DNA of 64,000 nt. Source: Hymenobacter sp. APR13. Lineage in GTDB: Bacteria > Bacteroidota > Bacteroidia > Cytophagales > Hymenobacteraceae. This document shows positions 34,003-42,524 of the stretch, piece by piece. The stretch covers positions 3,901,001 to 3,965,000 of the forward strand of contig NZ_CP006587.1 in NCBI RefSeq assembly GCF_000737515.1, read 5' to 3'. Under the pieces are notes generated by a model, which searched no databases, had not been told where the DNA came from, and saw only the letters and a program-made list of their open reading frames with translations. Both the position numbers and the translations under genes were made by a program. Position 1 is the stretch's first letter, and the number at the start of each line of letters is the position of its first letter.

Positions 34003-34851
34003 ATGACCGTTCATACCCTCGATACCGGCCTGTTTAAACTCGATGGCGGCGCCATGTTTGGCGTGGTGCCCAAAAGCATGTGGCAGAAGCTGGTGCCCGC
34101 CGACACCAACAACATGTGCACCTGGGCCATGCGCTGCCTGCTGGTGGAAGACAACGGCCGGCTGCTGCTGATCGACAACGGCATCGGGGAGAAGCAGGAC
34201 GACAAGTTCCGGGGCCATTTCTACCTGCACGGCGACGACACGCTGGAAAAGTCGCTGCGCCGACTGGGCTACACCTCGGCGGATATCACCGACGTGCTGC
34301 TGACGCACCTGCACTTCGACCACTGCGGCGGCTCGGTGGTGCGCACCGCCGTCGGCCAGTTGGAGCTGGCCTTCCCGAACGCCACCTACTGGAGCAACCA
34401 AAGCCACTGGGACTGGGCCGTAACGCCCAACGCCCGCGAAAAAGCCAGCTTTCTGAAGGAAAACATCCTGCCCATCCAGGAAAGCGGCCACCTGCGCTTT
34501 ATTGAGTCGGCCGCCGATGTGCCGGCCGAGCTGGGCGCCGTGCGGGAAATCATCTTCGCCGACGGCCACACCGAGAAGATGATGGTGCCGCTGCTCGACT
34601 ACAAAGGCCGCAAACTGGCCTTCATGGCCGACCTGCTGCCCAGCGCCGCCCACATTCCGCTGCCCTACGTGATGGGCTACGACGTGCGCCCTCTGCAAAC
34701 CCTCACCGAAAAGGAGCAGGTGCTGCGCCGCGCCGCCGACGAAAACTGGGTGCTGGTGCTGGAGCACGATGCCGCCCACGAGTGCTGCACGGTGCAGCAC
34801 ACCGAAAAGGGCGTGCGCCTGGCCGATACGTTCAAGCTGTCGGAGCTGTAA
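34003..34851 (+). CDS. MBL-fold metallo-hydrolase
   Basis: The 282-residue cytoplasmic protein has the metallo-beta-lactamase motif THLHFDHCGG, which supplies four zinc ligands. LLLIDNGIGEK is upstream and FADGHTEKMMVPLL, AFMADLLPSAAHIP and VLEHDAAHE follow, giving further metal positions. It resembles the lactonase/hydrolase group with a long acidic lid rather than RNase Z or glyoxalase II. No signal peptide is present. The substrate is unknown. The patatin gene begins 62 bp downstream in the same direction. Confidence 0.85.
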   Translation: MTVHTLDTGLFKLDGGAMFGVVPKSMWQKLVPADTNNMCTWAMRCLLVEDNGRLLLIDNGIGEKQDDKFRGHFYLHGDDTLEKSLRRLGYTSADITDVLLTHLHFDHCGGSVVRTAVGQLELAFPNATYWSNQSHWDWAVTPNAREKASFLKENILPIQESGHLRFIESAADVPAELGAVREIIFADGHTEKMMVPLLDYKGRKLAFMADLLPSAAHIPLPYVMGYDVRPLQTLTEKEQVLRRAADENWVLVLEHDAAHECCTVQHTEKGVRLADTFKLSEL

Positions 34852-34913
34852 GGTCGTTTTCGCCTTTTGGCAGTGGTTTTTCGTTGTGAGTTGACACTAG
34901 CACCACCGGCCCC

Positions 34914-35732
34914 GTGACGCTGACCGAGAAGCCAACAAGCATCAGCCAACCTTCAGCAACGCCTCCCGGCCTGGCCCTGGCCTTGTCGGGGGGCGGGGCG
35001 CGGGGGCTGGCTCACCTGGGCGTGCTGGCCGCCCTCGACGAGCTGGGGCTGCCGGTGGCGGCGCTGGCCGGCGTGTCGTCGGGGGCTATTGTGGGGGCGT
35101 TTTACGCGGCCGGATTTGCGCCGCGTGAGATTCTGGAGCTGTTTATGGGTGTCAGCATCACGCGGCTTACCCGCATGGCTTTCAGCCGCTACGGGCTGCT
35201 GCAGCTGGGGGCGGTGGAGGCGCTGTTTGCCCGGCATCTGGGGGCCGGCTGCACCTTCGAGAGCTTGCGCCTGCCCCTGACGCTGGTGGCTACCGACCTG
35301 ACGGCCGGGGCGTCGGTGCATTTTTCGCAGGGCCTGCTGATTCCGCCGCTGCTAGGCTCGTCGGCGGTGCCGGTGCTGTACCGGCCCATCGAGTACCAGG
35401 GCCGGCAGCTGGCCGACGGGGGCCTGCTCAACAACCTGCCCGTGGATGCGCTGCTGGGCCGGGGCTGGCCGGTGGTGGCCGTCAACTGCATCCCTACCAA
35501 CACGGGTGGGCGGATAACGGGCTTCCGCAACCTCGTGGAACGCACCCTCAACCTGATCATCGGGGCCAACAGCACCCTCAGCAAGCAGCAGTGCCAGCTG
35601 CTGCTGGAGCCGCCGGAGCTGCGCGCCTACCGCCCGCTGGACTACCGGCGCGGGCAGGAGCTGTTCGATATCGGCTACCGCTACACGCTGGCGCAGGCCC
35701 CGGCGCTGCGGGCGCTGCTGGCCGCGCACTAG
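34914..35732 (+). CDS. Patatin-like phospholipase (RssA type)
   Basis: The protein starts at GTG 34914 and has 272 residues. ALSGGGARGLAHLGVLAAL forms the oxyanion hole. LAGVSSGAIVGAFYA carries the nucleophile Ser in GxSxG. RQLADGGLLNNLPVDAL holds the catalytic Asp in DGG. This is the Ser-Asp dyad of patatin lipases. It resembles the small NTE/RssA subgroup. No signal peptide or barrel is present, so it probably acts in the cytoplasm on lysophospholipids or phospholipids. Neighbouring genes (accA, an acyltransferase) also concern lipids. Confidence 0.88.
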   Translation: MTLTEKPTSISQPSATPPGLALALSGGGARGLAHLGVLAALDELGLPVAALAGVSSGAIVGAFYAAGFAPREILELFMGVSITRLTRMAFSRYGLLQLGAVEALFARHLGAGCTFESLRLPLTLVATDLTAGASVHFSQGLLIPPLLGSSAVPVLYRPIEYQGRQLADGGLLNNLPVDALLGRGWPVVAVNCIPTNTGGRITGFRNLVERTLNLIIGANSTLSKQQCQLLLEPPELRAYRPLDYRRGQELFDIGYRYTLAQAPALRALLAAH

Positions 35733-35836
35733 CTGGCGGCGGGGCGGGTAGCCGGGCTTACCTTACATTTTCCTAGTTTTGGCTTCCGGCAGCTTCCGCA
35801 CTATGCCGCTGCCTTTGTCTTTCCACTACTTCCTGC

Positions 35837-36409
35837 ATGGCCGCTCGCAAAACTTCTACGTTCTGGTACTACATTTCCAAAGCCATTTTCGCGGTAGCCG
35901 GCTGGCGGCTGGGCCCGCGGGTAGCGGCCGACATCAAGAAAAGCATGATGATTGCCGCGCCCCACACCAGCAACTGGGACTTCATCTTCGCGCGGGCAGC
36001 TTTTTTTCTCATGGACGTGGATGTGCGCCTGACCATCAAGAAGGAGTGGACCACCATTCCAGTGCTGGGCGCGCTGGTGCGTAGCCTAGGCGGCCTGGCT
36101 GTAGACCGCAGCCGCAACAACAGCCTCGTAGATGGCATGGTGCAGCTGTTCCAGGAGCACGATGAACTGGTGATTCTGATTACGCCCGAGGGTACCCGCT
36201 CGTACCAGCCCAAGTGGCGCAAAGGCTTCTACCACGCCGCAGTTGGGGCCGGTGTTCCCATCCAGCTTGGCTACCTCGATTACAAAAACAAGGAGGCCGG
36301 CGTGGGTCCCGCTTTCTGGCCTACCGGCGACTATGAGAAGGATCTAGAAGAAATCAAAGCCTTCTACCGCACCAAGCAAGGCCGTTTCCCGGAAAAGGGC
36401 GTACGCTAA
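35837..36409 (+). CDS. Lysophospholipid acyltransferase family protein
   Basis: The 190-residue protein carries the acyltransferase motif APHTSNWDFIFARAA (HX4D), RLTIKKEWTTIPVLG, GGLAVDRSRNNS and ILITPEGTRSYQPKWRKGFYHAA. These are the four conserved blocks of PlsC-like enzymes. It is shorter than PlsC itself and similar to the small acyltransferases common in Bacteroidota. It probably acylates a lysophospholipid or similar acceptor at the inner membrane. It is followed 75 bp later by a small membrane protein gene. Confidence 0.88.
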   Translation: MAARKTSTFWYYISKAIFAVAGWRLGPRVAADIKKSMMIAAPHTSNWDFIFARAAFFLMDVDVRLTIKKEWTTIPVLGALVRSLGGLAVDRSRNNSLVDGMVQLFQEHDELVILITPEGTRSYQPKWRKGFYHAAVGAGVPIQLGYLDYKNKEAGVGPAFWPTGDYEKDLEEIKAFYRTKQGRFPEKGVR

Positions 36410-36484
36410 GTGAGTAGTGAGTAGGGTGGGCGTTTGGCTCGGTCTTGCTTTTGCCTTTCTAAACCATTTGTTCGGTCTGTTATC

Positions 36485-37021
36485 ATGGAAAAGCTGCAGA
36501 CGTTGCTCTGGATAGTGCTGGGGCTGGGCGTGTTTATCTGGCGGATGGTGCAGAAGGCCCGGGCTACCACGGCCCGCGAGCAGCAGCAACGCCCACCTCG
36601 CTCACGGCAGGCACCGCCGTTGCCAGCCTCTTCCTTTGAGGAACTGCTCAAGCAGATGCAGGCCGGCAACCGCCCCGCTACTGCCACCCCGGCCGCGGCC
36701 GAGCAAACGACACCGGCCGGCCGGCCTTTGCCGCGCGAAACGGCCGTCCCGGCCCGCAGTCTAGAGCAGCGGGCCCCGGCCGCGGCCTCGCTGGAAACTA
36801 CGCCGGAAGCCCGGTCGCTGGAGGTGCCGCTGCATGAGGCGCGCCGGGCTGCCAGCCAGCCCCGCGCCAGCCGCCGCCCCCATGAGCCCGCCGACTACTG
36901 GACCCGCCAGCAGGCCCGCGCCCAGGAACCCGCCCGGGCCACCGTCACCGATCTGCTGCGAAATCCGGCCGACCTGCGCGCCGCTTTCGTGCTAAGTGAA
37001 ATCCTGCAGCGTCGGTTTTAG
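36485..37021 (+). CDS. Single-pass membrane protein with Pro/Ala/Arg-rich linker, function unknown
   Basis: The start at 36485 (MEKLQTLLWIVLGLGVFIW) places a transmembrane helix at residues 5-20. The middle (about 30-145) is Pro, Ala, Arg and Gln-rich and looks disordered, apart from a short conserved-looking SSFEELLKQMQAG. The C-terminus LRAAFVLSEILQRRF forms an amphipathic helix of a type I have seen at the ends of small uncharacterised Bacteroidota proteins. No enzymatic motif is visible. A cytoplasmic scaffold tethered to the inner membrane is one possibility. Confidence 0.65.
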   Translation: MEKLQTLLWIVLGLGVFIWRMVQKARATTAREQQQRPPRSRQAPPLPASSFEELLKQMQAGNRPATATPAAAEQTTPAGRPLPRETAVPARSLEQRAPAAASLETTPEARSLEVPLHEARRAASQPRASRRPHEPADYWTRQQARAQEPARATVTDLLRNPADLRAAFVLSEILQRRF

Positions 37022-37143
37022 TATAGCTGTATAATACGCTATAATGCAGCGTGTTATTTGTGAATTTACAGTTGGTTTTTCCGCATGATTTTCCCTCACA
37101 GGCGCTGAGGTTATTGGTGCGGTGAGACGGTAGGAGCAACAGG

Positions 37144-38388
37144 CTATGCCTGGCTGTCAATCCGCAGAAATAGCCGGAACGTAGTGCCACAGTCTTCCTG
37201 GCTTTCCACTTTAATGTGGCCACCAGGACCTTCCACCAGCCGATTGACTAGGAATAGCCCGACCCCGGTACCATCGGCCGTTTGCGGGTGAAAGCGCCGG
37301 AAAAGCTGAAATAGCTCGGAACCGTGGCGCTCCAGATTGAGGCCCAAGCCATTGTCCTGCACTTCCAGTACTGGTTGCCCGGCTTCCTGATAAGCGCGTA
37401 ACCGGATGTGTGGGCGGCGGTTAGGATGGTGGTATTTCAGCGCGTTGCCCAACAAATTGAGCAGGATGGTGCGCAGATTGATCCGGACGTACTGCAGCTG
37501 CGGCAGCGCCGAAAAGTCGGTGGTGATGCGCGCATGGGTGGCCACGATCTGAGGTCGAAGCGCCTGCACAACATCCGCCGTGAGTTCGGCCAGGTCGACC
37601 GGCTCGCTAACGGAGGGACTAGCTGGCCGCTGCTCCTGCACCACGGCTGCCAGGTCGTTGATGGTGGTGGAGAGACTATGCAGCGACTCTTCCAGCAGAC
37701 GCATAATGGTGGCCGTATCCGGCTCCTGCACCAAAGGGGTACGGCGCAGCTCCTCAAACAGGCCCTGCAGGTTGTTGACGGGCTGCTTGAGGTCGTGGCT
37801 GGCGGCGTACACGAAGTTGTCCAGGTCCTGGTTGCTGCGGGCCAGCTGCTGGTTGCGGGCCGTCACTTGTTCGTGGGCGGCCATCAGCTCGGCGTTTTTC
37901 TCGTGCAGGGCCTGGCGCGTGTGCGTCAGCTCGGCCAGCGAGTCGCGCAGCTGGCGGTTCATTGCCTGGATTTCGGAGTGGTAGCGGTTCTGGTACTGCC
38001 GCCATTCGTTCTTCTCGATGGCGTGGCGCACGGTACGGTCCAGCAAGTCGCGGTCGAACTGCCCTTTTACCAGGTAGTCGAGGGCGCCCGTATTGAGGGC
38101 CCGCACGGCCAATTGCTCGTTGCCGCCGCCAGTTATCATCACCACGCACAGTGTATCGGGCGGTGCCTCCTGGTGCATTTCCATAAGCATGCTCAGCCCG
38201 TCGGTGTCCGGCAGGTTGTAATCGAGCAGCACGCAGTCGGGCCGCAGCTCGGTAAAGCGGACCAGGCCTTCGGCGCCATCCGAAGCCTCTGTTATTTCGA
38301 AGCGTTCCTGCCCCTCCTGCGGCCGGAGCAGCCGCTGATACAGGAGGCGGTCGGCAGGGTTGTCATCAATAATCAGCAGCTTCTTCAC
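37144..38388 (-). CDS. Receiver-histidine kinase hybrid (phytochrome operon)
   Basis: The 414-residue protein begins with a receiver domain (LLIIDDNPADR; phospho-acceptor Asp56 in CVLLDYNLPDTDG; Lys in DYLVKGQ). A coiled-coil (about 130-188) and a HisKA helix with YAASHDLKQPVNNL (His198) follow. The HATPase domain has NLLGNALKYHHP, LEVQDNGLGLNLE and GTGVGLFLVNRLVEG. It has no transmembrane segment. Such proteins pass phosphate between receiver and kinase domains. The gene begins 9 bp after the single-domain response regulator and is the last gene of the phytochrome operon, so it is probably a second relay step. Confidence 0.88.
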   Translation of the reverse strand: MKKLLIIDDNPADRLLYQRLLRPQEGQERFEITEASDGAEGLVRFTELRPDCVLLDYNLPDTDGLSMLMEMHQEAPPDTLCVVMITGGGNEQLAVRALNTGALDYLVKGQFDRDLLDRTVRHAIEKNEWRQYQNRYHSEIQAMNRQLRDSLAELTHTRQALHEKNAELMAAHEQVTARNQQLARSNQDLDNFVYAASHDLKQPVNNLQGLFEELRRTPLVQEPDTATIMRLLEESLHSLSTTINDLAAVVQEQRPASPSVSEPVDLAELTADVVQALRPQIVATHARITTDFSALPQLQYVRINLRTILLNLLGNALKYHHPNRRPHIRLRAYQEAGQPVLEVQDNGLGLNLERHGSELFQLFRRFHPQTADGTGVGLFLVNRLVEGPGGHIKVESQEDCGTTFRLFLRIDSQA

Positions 38389-38397
38389 GCGGGCGGC

Positions 38398-38838
38398 TTA
38401 GTTGAGAGGGGGCAGTTCAGAACATTCCAGCCAATACTTCACAATCAGGCGCACCTTTTCTTCCAGGCTGGGGTAGTTTACCGGCTTGGTCATGTAGCTG
38501 TTGGCCCCCAGCCGGTAGCATTCCTCAATATCCTTGGTGTTAGACGACGTGGTGAAGATGATGACCGGAATGCTGGCCAGCTGCGGATCCTGCTTCAAGG
38601 TATCGAGCACGGTGCGGCCGTCGGTGCCGGGCATATTCAGGTCGAGCAGCACAATGGCCGGCAGGCTAAGTGGCCACTTCGGATGCTTACCGTAGCCCTG
38701 CAGGTAGTCCAGGGCCTGGTCGCCGTCTTCGCAGCGCAACACCGGGTGCTGCAGCGAGTGTTTGCGGAAGGCGCGGCCCAGGGCCATAAAGTCTTCGGCA
38801 CTGTCTTCAACGACGAGTACGGGTTTGAGCGTGGACAT
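38398..38838 (-). CDS. Single-domain response regulator (phytochrome operon)
   Basis: The 146-residue CheY-like receiver has acidic pair VVEDSAED, phospho-acceptor Asp66 in IVLLDLNMPGTDG, Thr in IIFTTSSNT and Lys in SYMTKPVNY. It belongs to the Rcp1-like subgroup that pairs with phytochrome kinases. Its ATG overlaps the TGA of the phytochrome gene by one base (TGATG), so translation is coupled. No output domain is present; it probably hands phosphate to another protein such as the downstream kinase. Confidence 0.92.
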   Translation of the reverse strand: MSTLKPVLVVEDSAEDFMALGRAFRKHSLQHPVLRCEDGDQALDYLQGYGKHPKWPLSLPAIVLLDLNMPGTDGRTVLDTLKQDPQLASIPVIIFTTSSNTKDIEECYRLGANSYMTKPVNYPSLEEKVRLIVKYWLECSELPPLN

Positions 38839-41159
38839 CAGAGAGAATTAGCCTTAGGAATGGTGAAATAGAAGGTGGCGCCTTCGCCAAGCTCCGACTC
38901 CACCCACAGCGTACCGCCGTGCTTCTCAATCATCTTTTTCACGATGGCCAGACCGGCACCGGTGCCGCCGCCGTACTTTTCCTGGCTGTGCAGCCGCTTG
39001 AAAATCCGGAAAATAGCCTCGTGGTGGCGAGGTGCAATGCCGATGCCGTTGTCGCGAACGTAGATGGTATGGAAGGCAGCGGGGTCGATGTGGGTTTTGG
39101 GCAGGGGAGAGCCGGGGCTGAGAAAGCCTACCTCTACGTGCTTTTCCGGCCGGTCGTTGTAGCGCATGGCGTTGGTGAGCAAATTAGCCAGAACCTCACG
39201 CAGGCGCACGGCATCGCCCAGCACCGTAGGCAGGGGCTCGGGCACGCGCACGGCAGTGGCAGTTTGCTCCAGGCGCGGGGCCAGCAGGTCGAGCACTTCG
39301 GCCAGAATCGTGTTCAGGTCCACGGGCACGCGGGCCAGCTCCTGGCGGCCCACGCGCGAAATCTGCAGCAGCGATTCAATCAGGGCTTCCATGCGCTGGC
39401 TCAGGCGCACCAGGGTCTGCAGCTTGTGCACGCCGTCTTCGTCGAGCTTGTCGGCGTAGTCTTCGAGCAGAAACAGCGAGTAGTTATGAATGCCGCGCAG
39501 CGGCTCTTTCAGGTCGTGCGAGGCCACGTAGGCGAAGGAGTCGAGCTCGTCGTTGCTGCGCTCGAGGTCTTCGTTGAGCGAAGCCAGCGCCCGGGCCTTG
39601 CTCACGGCCTCGTTGAACATCTTCAGCCGCAGGTCGGCGATGTAGAGGCGGATTTCGTGGGCCGCTTCCAGCTCCATGGGCAGCCAGGGCAGGGCCGAGT
39701 TTTCCACGGTTTCCTTCCAGGCCTCAAACGACTGCCGGGGCGAGAGAAATACCTCCCCATCGACGGTGGTGGGCACTTTGTCGTTGCGGCCGGCCCAGGT
39801 CACGGTCTGAATCACCTCGGGGCGGAACCACATGATGTAGTCGCCGGGGTTCTGGGCCAGGCGAATGGCCAGCAGGCCGCTGGCTGTGGCCCGCATGGCC
39901 AGGCCGGCCGGGTTAAGACGGGGGTAAGAATTGGTGTAGAACTCTTCGCTCTCCATATGCTTATTCAGCCAGACCATGAGGTCGGCAATCTGCTCGGGAG
40001 TAGGCGAGTTGCCCACGGTGAAAATCTCGTTTTCGATGCATACCGCCACCCCGCCGCTCTGAAACACGTCGCGCAGGTTGGGCGAGAAGCGGTGCAGGCC
40101 ATCCACAAAGTTGGGCTGGGTGCTCACCAGCTCAAACAGGTGCGTCTGGGTTTGGGTGATGTGCTGGCGGTAGGCCAACTCGTCGTATTGCTGCTTGGTT
40201 CGGAGCAGGGCCGACATGGTTTTGCCCAGGAACTGGCACAGGTCGCGCAGCTCGTAGCTGATCAGGCGGGGCGTTTGGTGGTGGCAGGTTATCATGCCCC
40301 AGAGCTTGCCGTCCTCGATAAGCGAAATGGTCATGGTGGCCGCCGAGCCGATGTTGTGCAGGTATTGGATGTGGATGGGCGACACGCTGCGCAGCACCGA
40401 GTAGGTCATGTCGGGCGGGCGGGTGCCCCCGGGGCGGATAGCGGGCACCAGCGGTACGGGTTCGTAGCCGGCGTCGGGGATAAACCGCAGCCAGTTTTTG
40501 AGGTACATGGCCCGGGCCTGCTTCGGAATATCGGTGGCCGGGTAGTGCATGCCCAGCCAGGGGGGCAGATCCTCGCGCACGGCTTCGGCCACCACTTCGC
40601 CGCTGTCGTCGGGCGCGAAGCGGTAGACGGCCACGCGGTCAAACCCCGTGATTTCGCGTACCTGCTGCACCACCACCTCGCACATTTGCTGGGTGGTGCT
40701 GGCGCTGAGCATGCTGCCCAGGTTCTGGTTGAGAGAGGGCAGGTCGAAGGCACTGACGGAGTTATCGGCCACGGGCTCACCCTCCACCCACAGCAGGCCG
40801 TCGAAGCGGTGCAGCACCAGCTTGAAGTGGGGGCGGTTGATGACGCGGTCCAGGCGCACGCCCAGCAGGCGGCTCTGCTCGGTAGCGATAGGCCAGGCCC
40901 GCTCCACCAACACCAGTTGCTCGGGCTCCATGAGTTGGCCCAGGCCGCCGCCCAGCAGGTGTTCGGGGGCAATGCCCAGCAGGCTCTTGGTGTTGGCGCT
41001 GGCCTGCACCACCTGCCGGGTCTGCTCATCGAGGCACAGCAAAAAACCATACGGCTGAATCAGGCCCGGAATATGAATGGGTTCCCGGTCGCAGTTGGTG
41101 AGCGTGACGGGCTGGCCCAGCAGGGCTTCGTCGGACAGGTTTACTCCGGTGTGAGGCAT
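38838..41159 (-). CDS. bphP: Bacteriophytochrome histidine kinase
   Basis: The start at 41159 (MPHTGVNLSDEALLG) fits the family; the frame is open upstream only inside the haem oxygenase gene. The 773-residue protein has the N-terminal cysteine at residue 23 in VTLTNCDREPIHIPG, the biliverdin attachment site of bacteriophytochromes. A PAS domain and a GAF domain with MHYPATDIPKQAR (PxSDIP variant) follow. Next come the PHY domain, HisKA with AYVASHDLKEPLRG (His548) and HATPase with YVRDNGIGIAP and GGTGAGLAIV. It senses red/far-red light through biliverdin made by the adjacent haem oxygenase. Signal output is through the two receiver genes downstream. Confidence 0.95.
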   Translation of the reverse strand: MPHTGVNLSDEALLGQPVTLTNCDREPIHIPGLIQPYGFLLCLDEQTRQVVQASANTKSLLGIAPEHLLGGGLGQLMEPEQLVLVERAWPIATEQSRLLGVRLDRVINRPHFKLVLHRFDGLLWVEGEPVADNSVSAFDLPSLNQNLGSMLSASTTQQMCEVVVQQVREITGFDRVAVYRFAPDDSGEVVAEAVREDLPPWLGMHYPATDIPKQARAMYLKNWLRFIPDAGYEPVPLVPAIRPGGTRPPDMTYSVLRSVSPIHIQYLHNIGSAATMTISLIEDGKLWGMITCHHQTPRLISYELRDLCQFLGKTMSALLRTKQQYDELAYRQHITQTQTHLFELVSTQPNFVDGLHRFSPNLRDVFQSGGVAVCIENEIFTVGNSPTPEQIADLMVWLNKHMESEEFYTNSYPRLNPAGLAMRATASGLLAIRLAQNPGDYIMWFRPEVIQTVTWAGRNDKVPTTVDGEVFLSPRQSFEAWKETVENSALPWLPMELEAAHEIRLYIADLRLKMFNEAVSKARALASLNEDLERSNDELDSFAYVASHDLKEPLRGIHNYSLFLLEDYADKLDEDGVHKLQTLVRLSQRMEALIESLLQISRVGRQELARVPVDLNTILAEVLDLLAPRLEQTATAVRVPEPLPTVLGDAVRLREVLANLLTNAMRYNDRPEKHVEVGFLSPGSPLPKTHIDPAAFHTIYVRDNGIGIAPRHHEAIFRIFKRLHSQEKYGGGTGAGLAIVKKMIEKHGGTLWVESELGEGATFYFTIPKANSL

Positions 41160-41719
41160 GCGGCAAGAGTTTGAAACGTGTGAACGGCCGACGCGGCAAT
41201 GGTATCGGCGGTTTCGGGCGTGGCGGCCGCTTCCAGCAGCTGGGTGAACTGCTTCCAGAGTGGACCGGTGCGCTCGGCGCGGCCGGCGAAGAAGGTGCGG
41301 CCGGCAATGCCGGCGGCGCCCAGCTGCCGCGCAATCACCTGCCCGCCCAGCGTCGAGCCTTCCAGCACATACATCGCGCCCAACAGCTGGGCGCGGGTTT
41401 CGAGTGGCGGCATGGCCGGGCACAGCGGCGGCGTGCCGGAGTAGCCCAGCCGGGCCAGGTCTTCCAGAATCAGATGGCCTCGGTAGCGTTGCTCCAGCTG
41501 CCACTCGGGGCCAAAAGCGGCGGCGTGCCGACGCAGAGCGGCCTCATAGGGCTGCACAAAACCATACATGCGGGCCAGAAACACCGCTGTATGGGCGGCC
41601 GTAACAGTGCCGGCTGTAAGGGCCTGGTTGAAGCGGTTGGTTTCGACGGCGTCGTGAAACGGCCTGGTTTCGAGGCGTAGGCGAGAGAGGATGGCCGGGC
41701 TTGCTGCCGAAGAGGCCAT
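41141..41719 (-). CDS. bphO: Biliverdin-producing haem oxygenase
   Basis: The start at 41719 gives MASSAASPAILSRLRLETRPFHDAVE, in which the His of FHDAVE is the proximal haem ligand; an upstream Met at 41803 adds an unlikely extension. The 192-residue length and the YVLEGSTLGGQVIAR segment (distal helix with GSTLGG) fit HmuO/BphO enzymes. The reaction opens haem to biliverdin, CO and Fe. Its 3' end overlaps the phytochrome start by 19 bp, so the two are translationally coupled and biliverdin supply is tied to the photoreceptor. Confidence 0.93.
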   Translation of the reverse strand: MASSAASPAILSRLRLETRPFHDAVETNRFNQALTAGTVTAAHTAVFLARMYGFVQPYEAALRRHAAAFGPEWQLEQRYRGHLILEDLARLGYSGTPPLCPAMPPLETRAQLLGAMYVLEGSTLGGQVIARQLGAAGIAGRTFFAGRAERTGPLWKQFTQLLEAAATPETADTIAASAVHTFQTLAACLTPE

Positions 41720-41783
41720 TACGTTTTGTGTGGAGTTCAAGCTACGAAAGTAGGGTGTTTGCCCCAGGAAGCACGCTTTTTTG

Positions 41784-42455
41784 TTAGTCCTGGGTGAGGG
41801 CATAGCTCACCAGATTGGCGCCCATCTTCAGGGCCGCCTCGTGGGTGGCGGGGGTGTCTTCGGGGTAGGTGCCCAGGTCTTCCCAGCCGTTGCCTAGGTC
41901 ACACTCGAAGCTGTAGAAGCACACCAGGCGGCCCTTGTAGAGCAGGCCGAAGCCCTGGGGGCGCTTGCTGTCGTGCTCGTGTACTTTGGGCAAGCCTCTG
42001 GGAAACTGAAACTTCTGGTGGTAGATGGGGTGGGAGAAGGGCAGCTCCACAAATTCCAGCTCGGGAAACGCCTTCTTCATCTCGGGCCGGATGAACTTGT
42101 CGAGGCCGTAGTTGTCGTCGATGTGCAGAAAGCCGCCGCCCATCAGGTAGCGGCGCAGATTCTTGGCCTCAGCATCGGAAAATAACACGTTGCCGTGGCC
42201 GGTCATGTGCACAAACGGGTAGCTGAGCAGTTCCGGCGAGTCCAGCTCCACGGTGGCCTCGTCGGGGGCTATGTTGGTGCTGAGTGTCTGGTTGCAGAAG
42301 CGGATGAGGTTGGGCAGGCTAGTTTTGTTGGCGTACCAGTCGCCACCGCCGCCGTAGTGCAGTTTGGCAATGCGGAAGCTGGGAGCCGCGGCGGGCGGCG
42401 CCGCGGCCGTGAGCAGCAGCAGAAACGTAATAGCCAGGCAGAGGGTCTTCAGCAT
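41784..42455 (-). CDS. DUF4159 domain secreted protein
   Basis: The 223-residue product has a signal peptide (LCLAITFLLLLTAAAP). Its DUF4159 body starts FRIAKLHYGGGGDWYANKTSLPNL and continues with YPFVHMTGHGNVLFSDAEAKNLRRYL, GGGFLHIDDNYG and FELPFSHPIYH-like sequence. The fold resembles class I glutamine-amidotransferase-like domains without a clear catalytic triad. Biological function is not established for the family; members are often encoded near MoxR/VWA gene clusters, which are not seen here. It lies 64 bp upstream of the haem oxygenase start in the same orientation and might be read through into the operon. Confidence 0.88.
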   Translation of the reverse strand: MLKTLCLAITFLLLLTAAAPPAAAPSFRIAKLHYGGGGDWYANKTSLPNLIRFCNQTLSTNIAPDEATVELDSPELLSYPFVHMTGHGNVLFSDAEAKNLRRYLMGGGFLHIDDNYGLDKFIRPEMKKAFPELEFVELPFSHPIYHQKFQFPRGLPKVHEHDSKRPQGFGLLYKGRLVCFYSFECDLGNGWEDLGTYPEDTPATHEAALKMGANLVSYALTQD

Positions 42456-42524
42456 ATGCGGGCGAGAAAAATGGGGGCAGCGGTGTTCAGAGAGAAACGC
42501 AGAAGAGAGCGGCAGGCGTTCAAC

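Noticed and set aside
38919-41174. A 751-codon open frame opposite the bacteriophytochrome
   Set aside because: It is an antisense shadow. Composition is Gly/His/Val/Gln-rich with no domains, while the minus strand encodes an unmistakable phytochrome.
41160-41504. N-terminal extension of the bacteriophytochrome frame
   Set aside because: The 115 extra residues are Arg/Ala/Gly-rich shadow of the haem oxygenase gene; the Cys-bearing phytochrome N-terminus starts at 41159.
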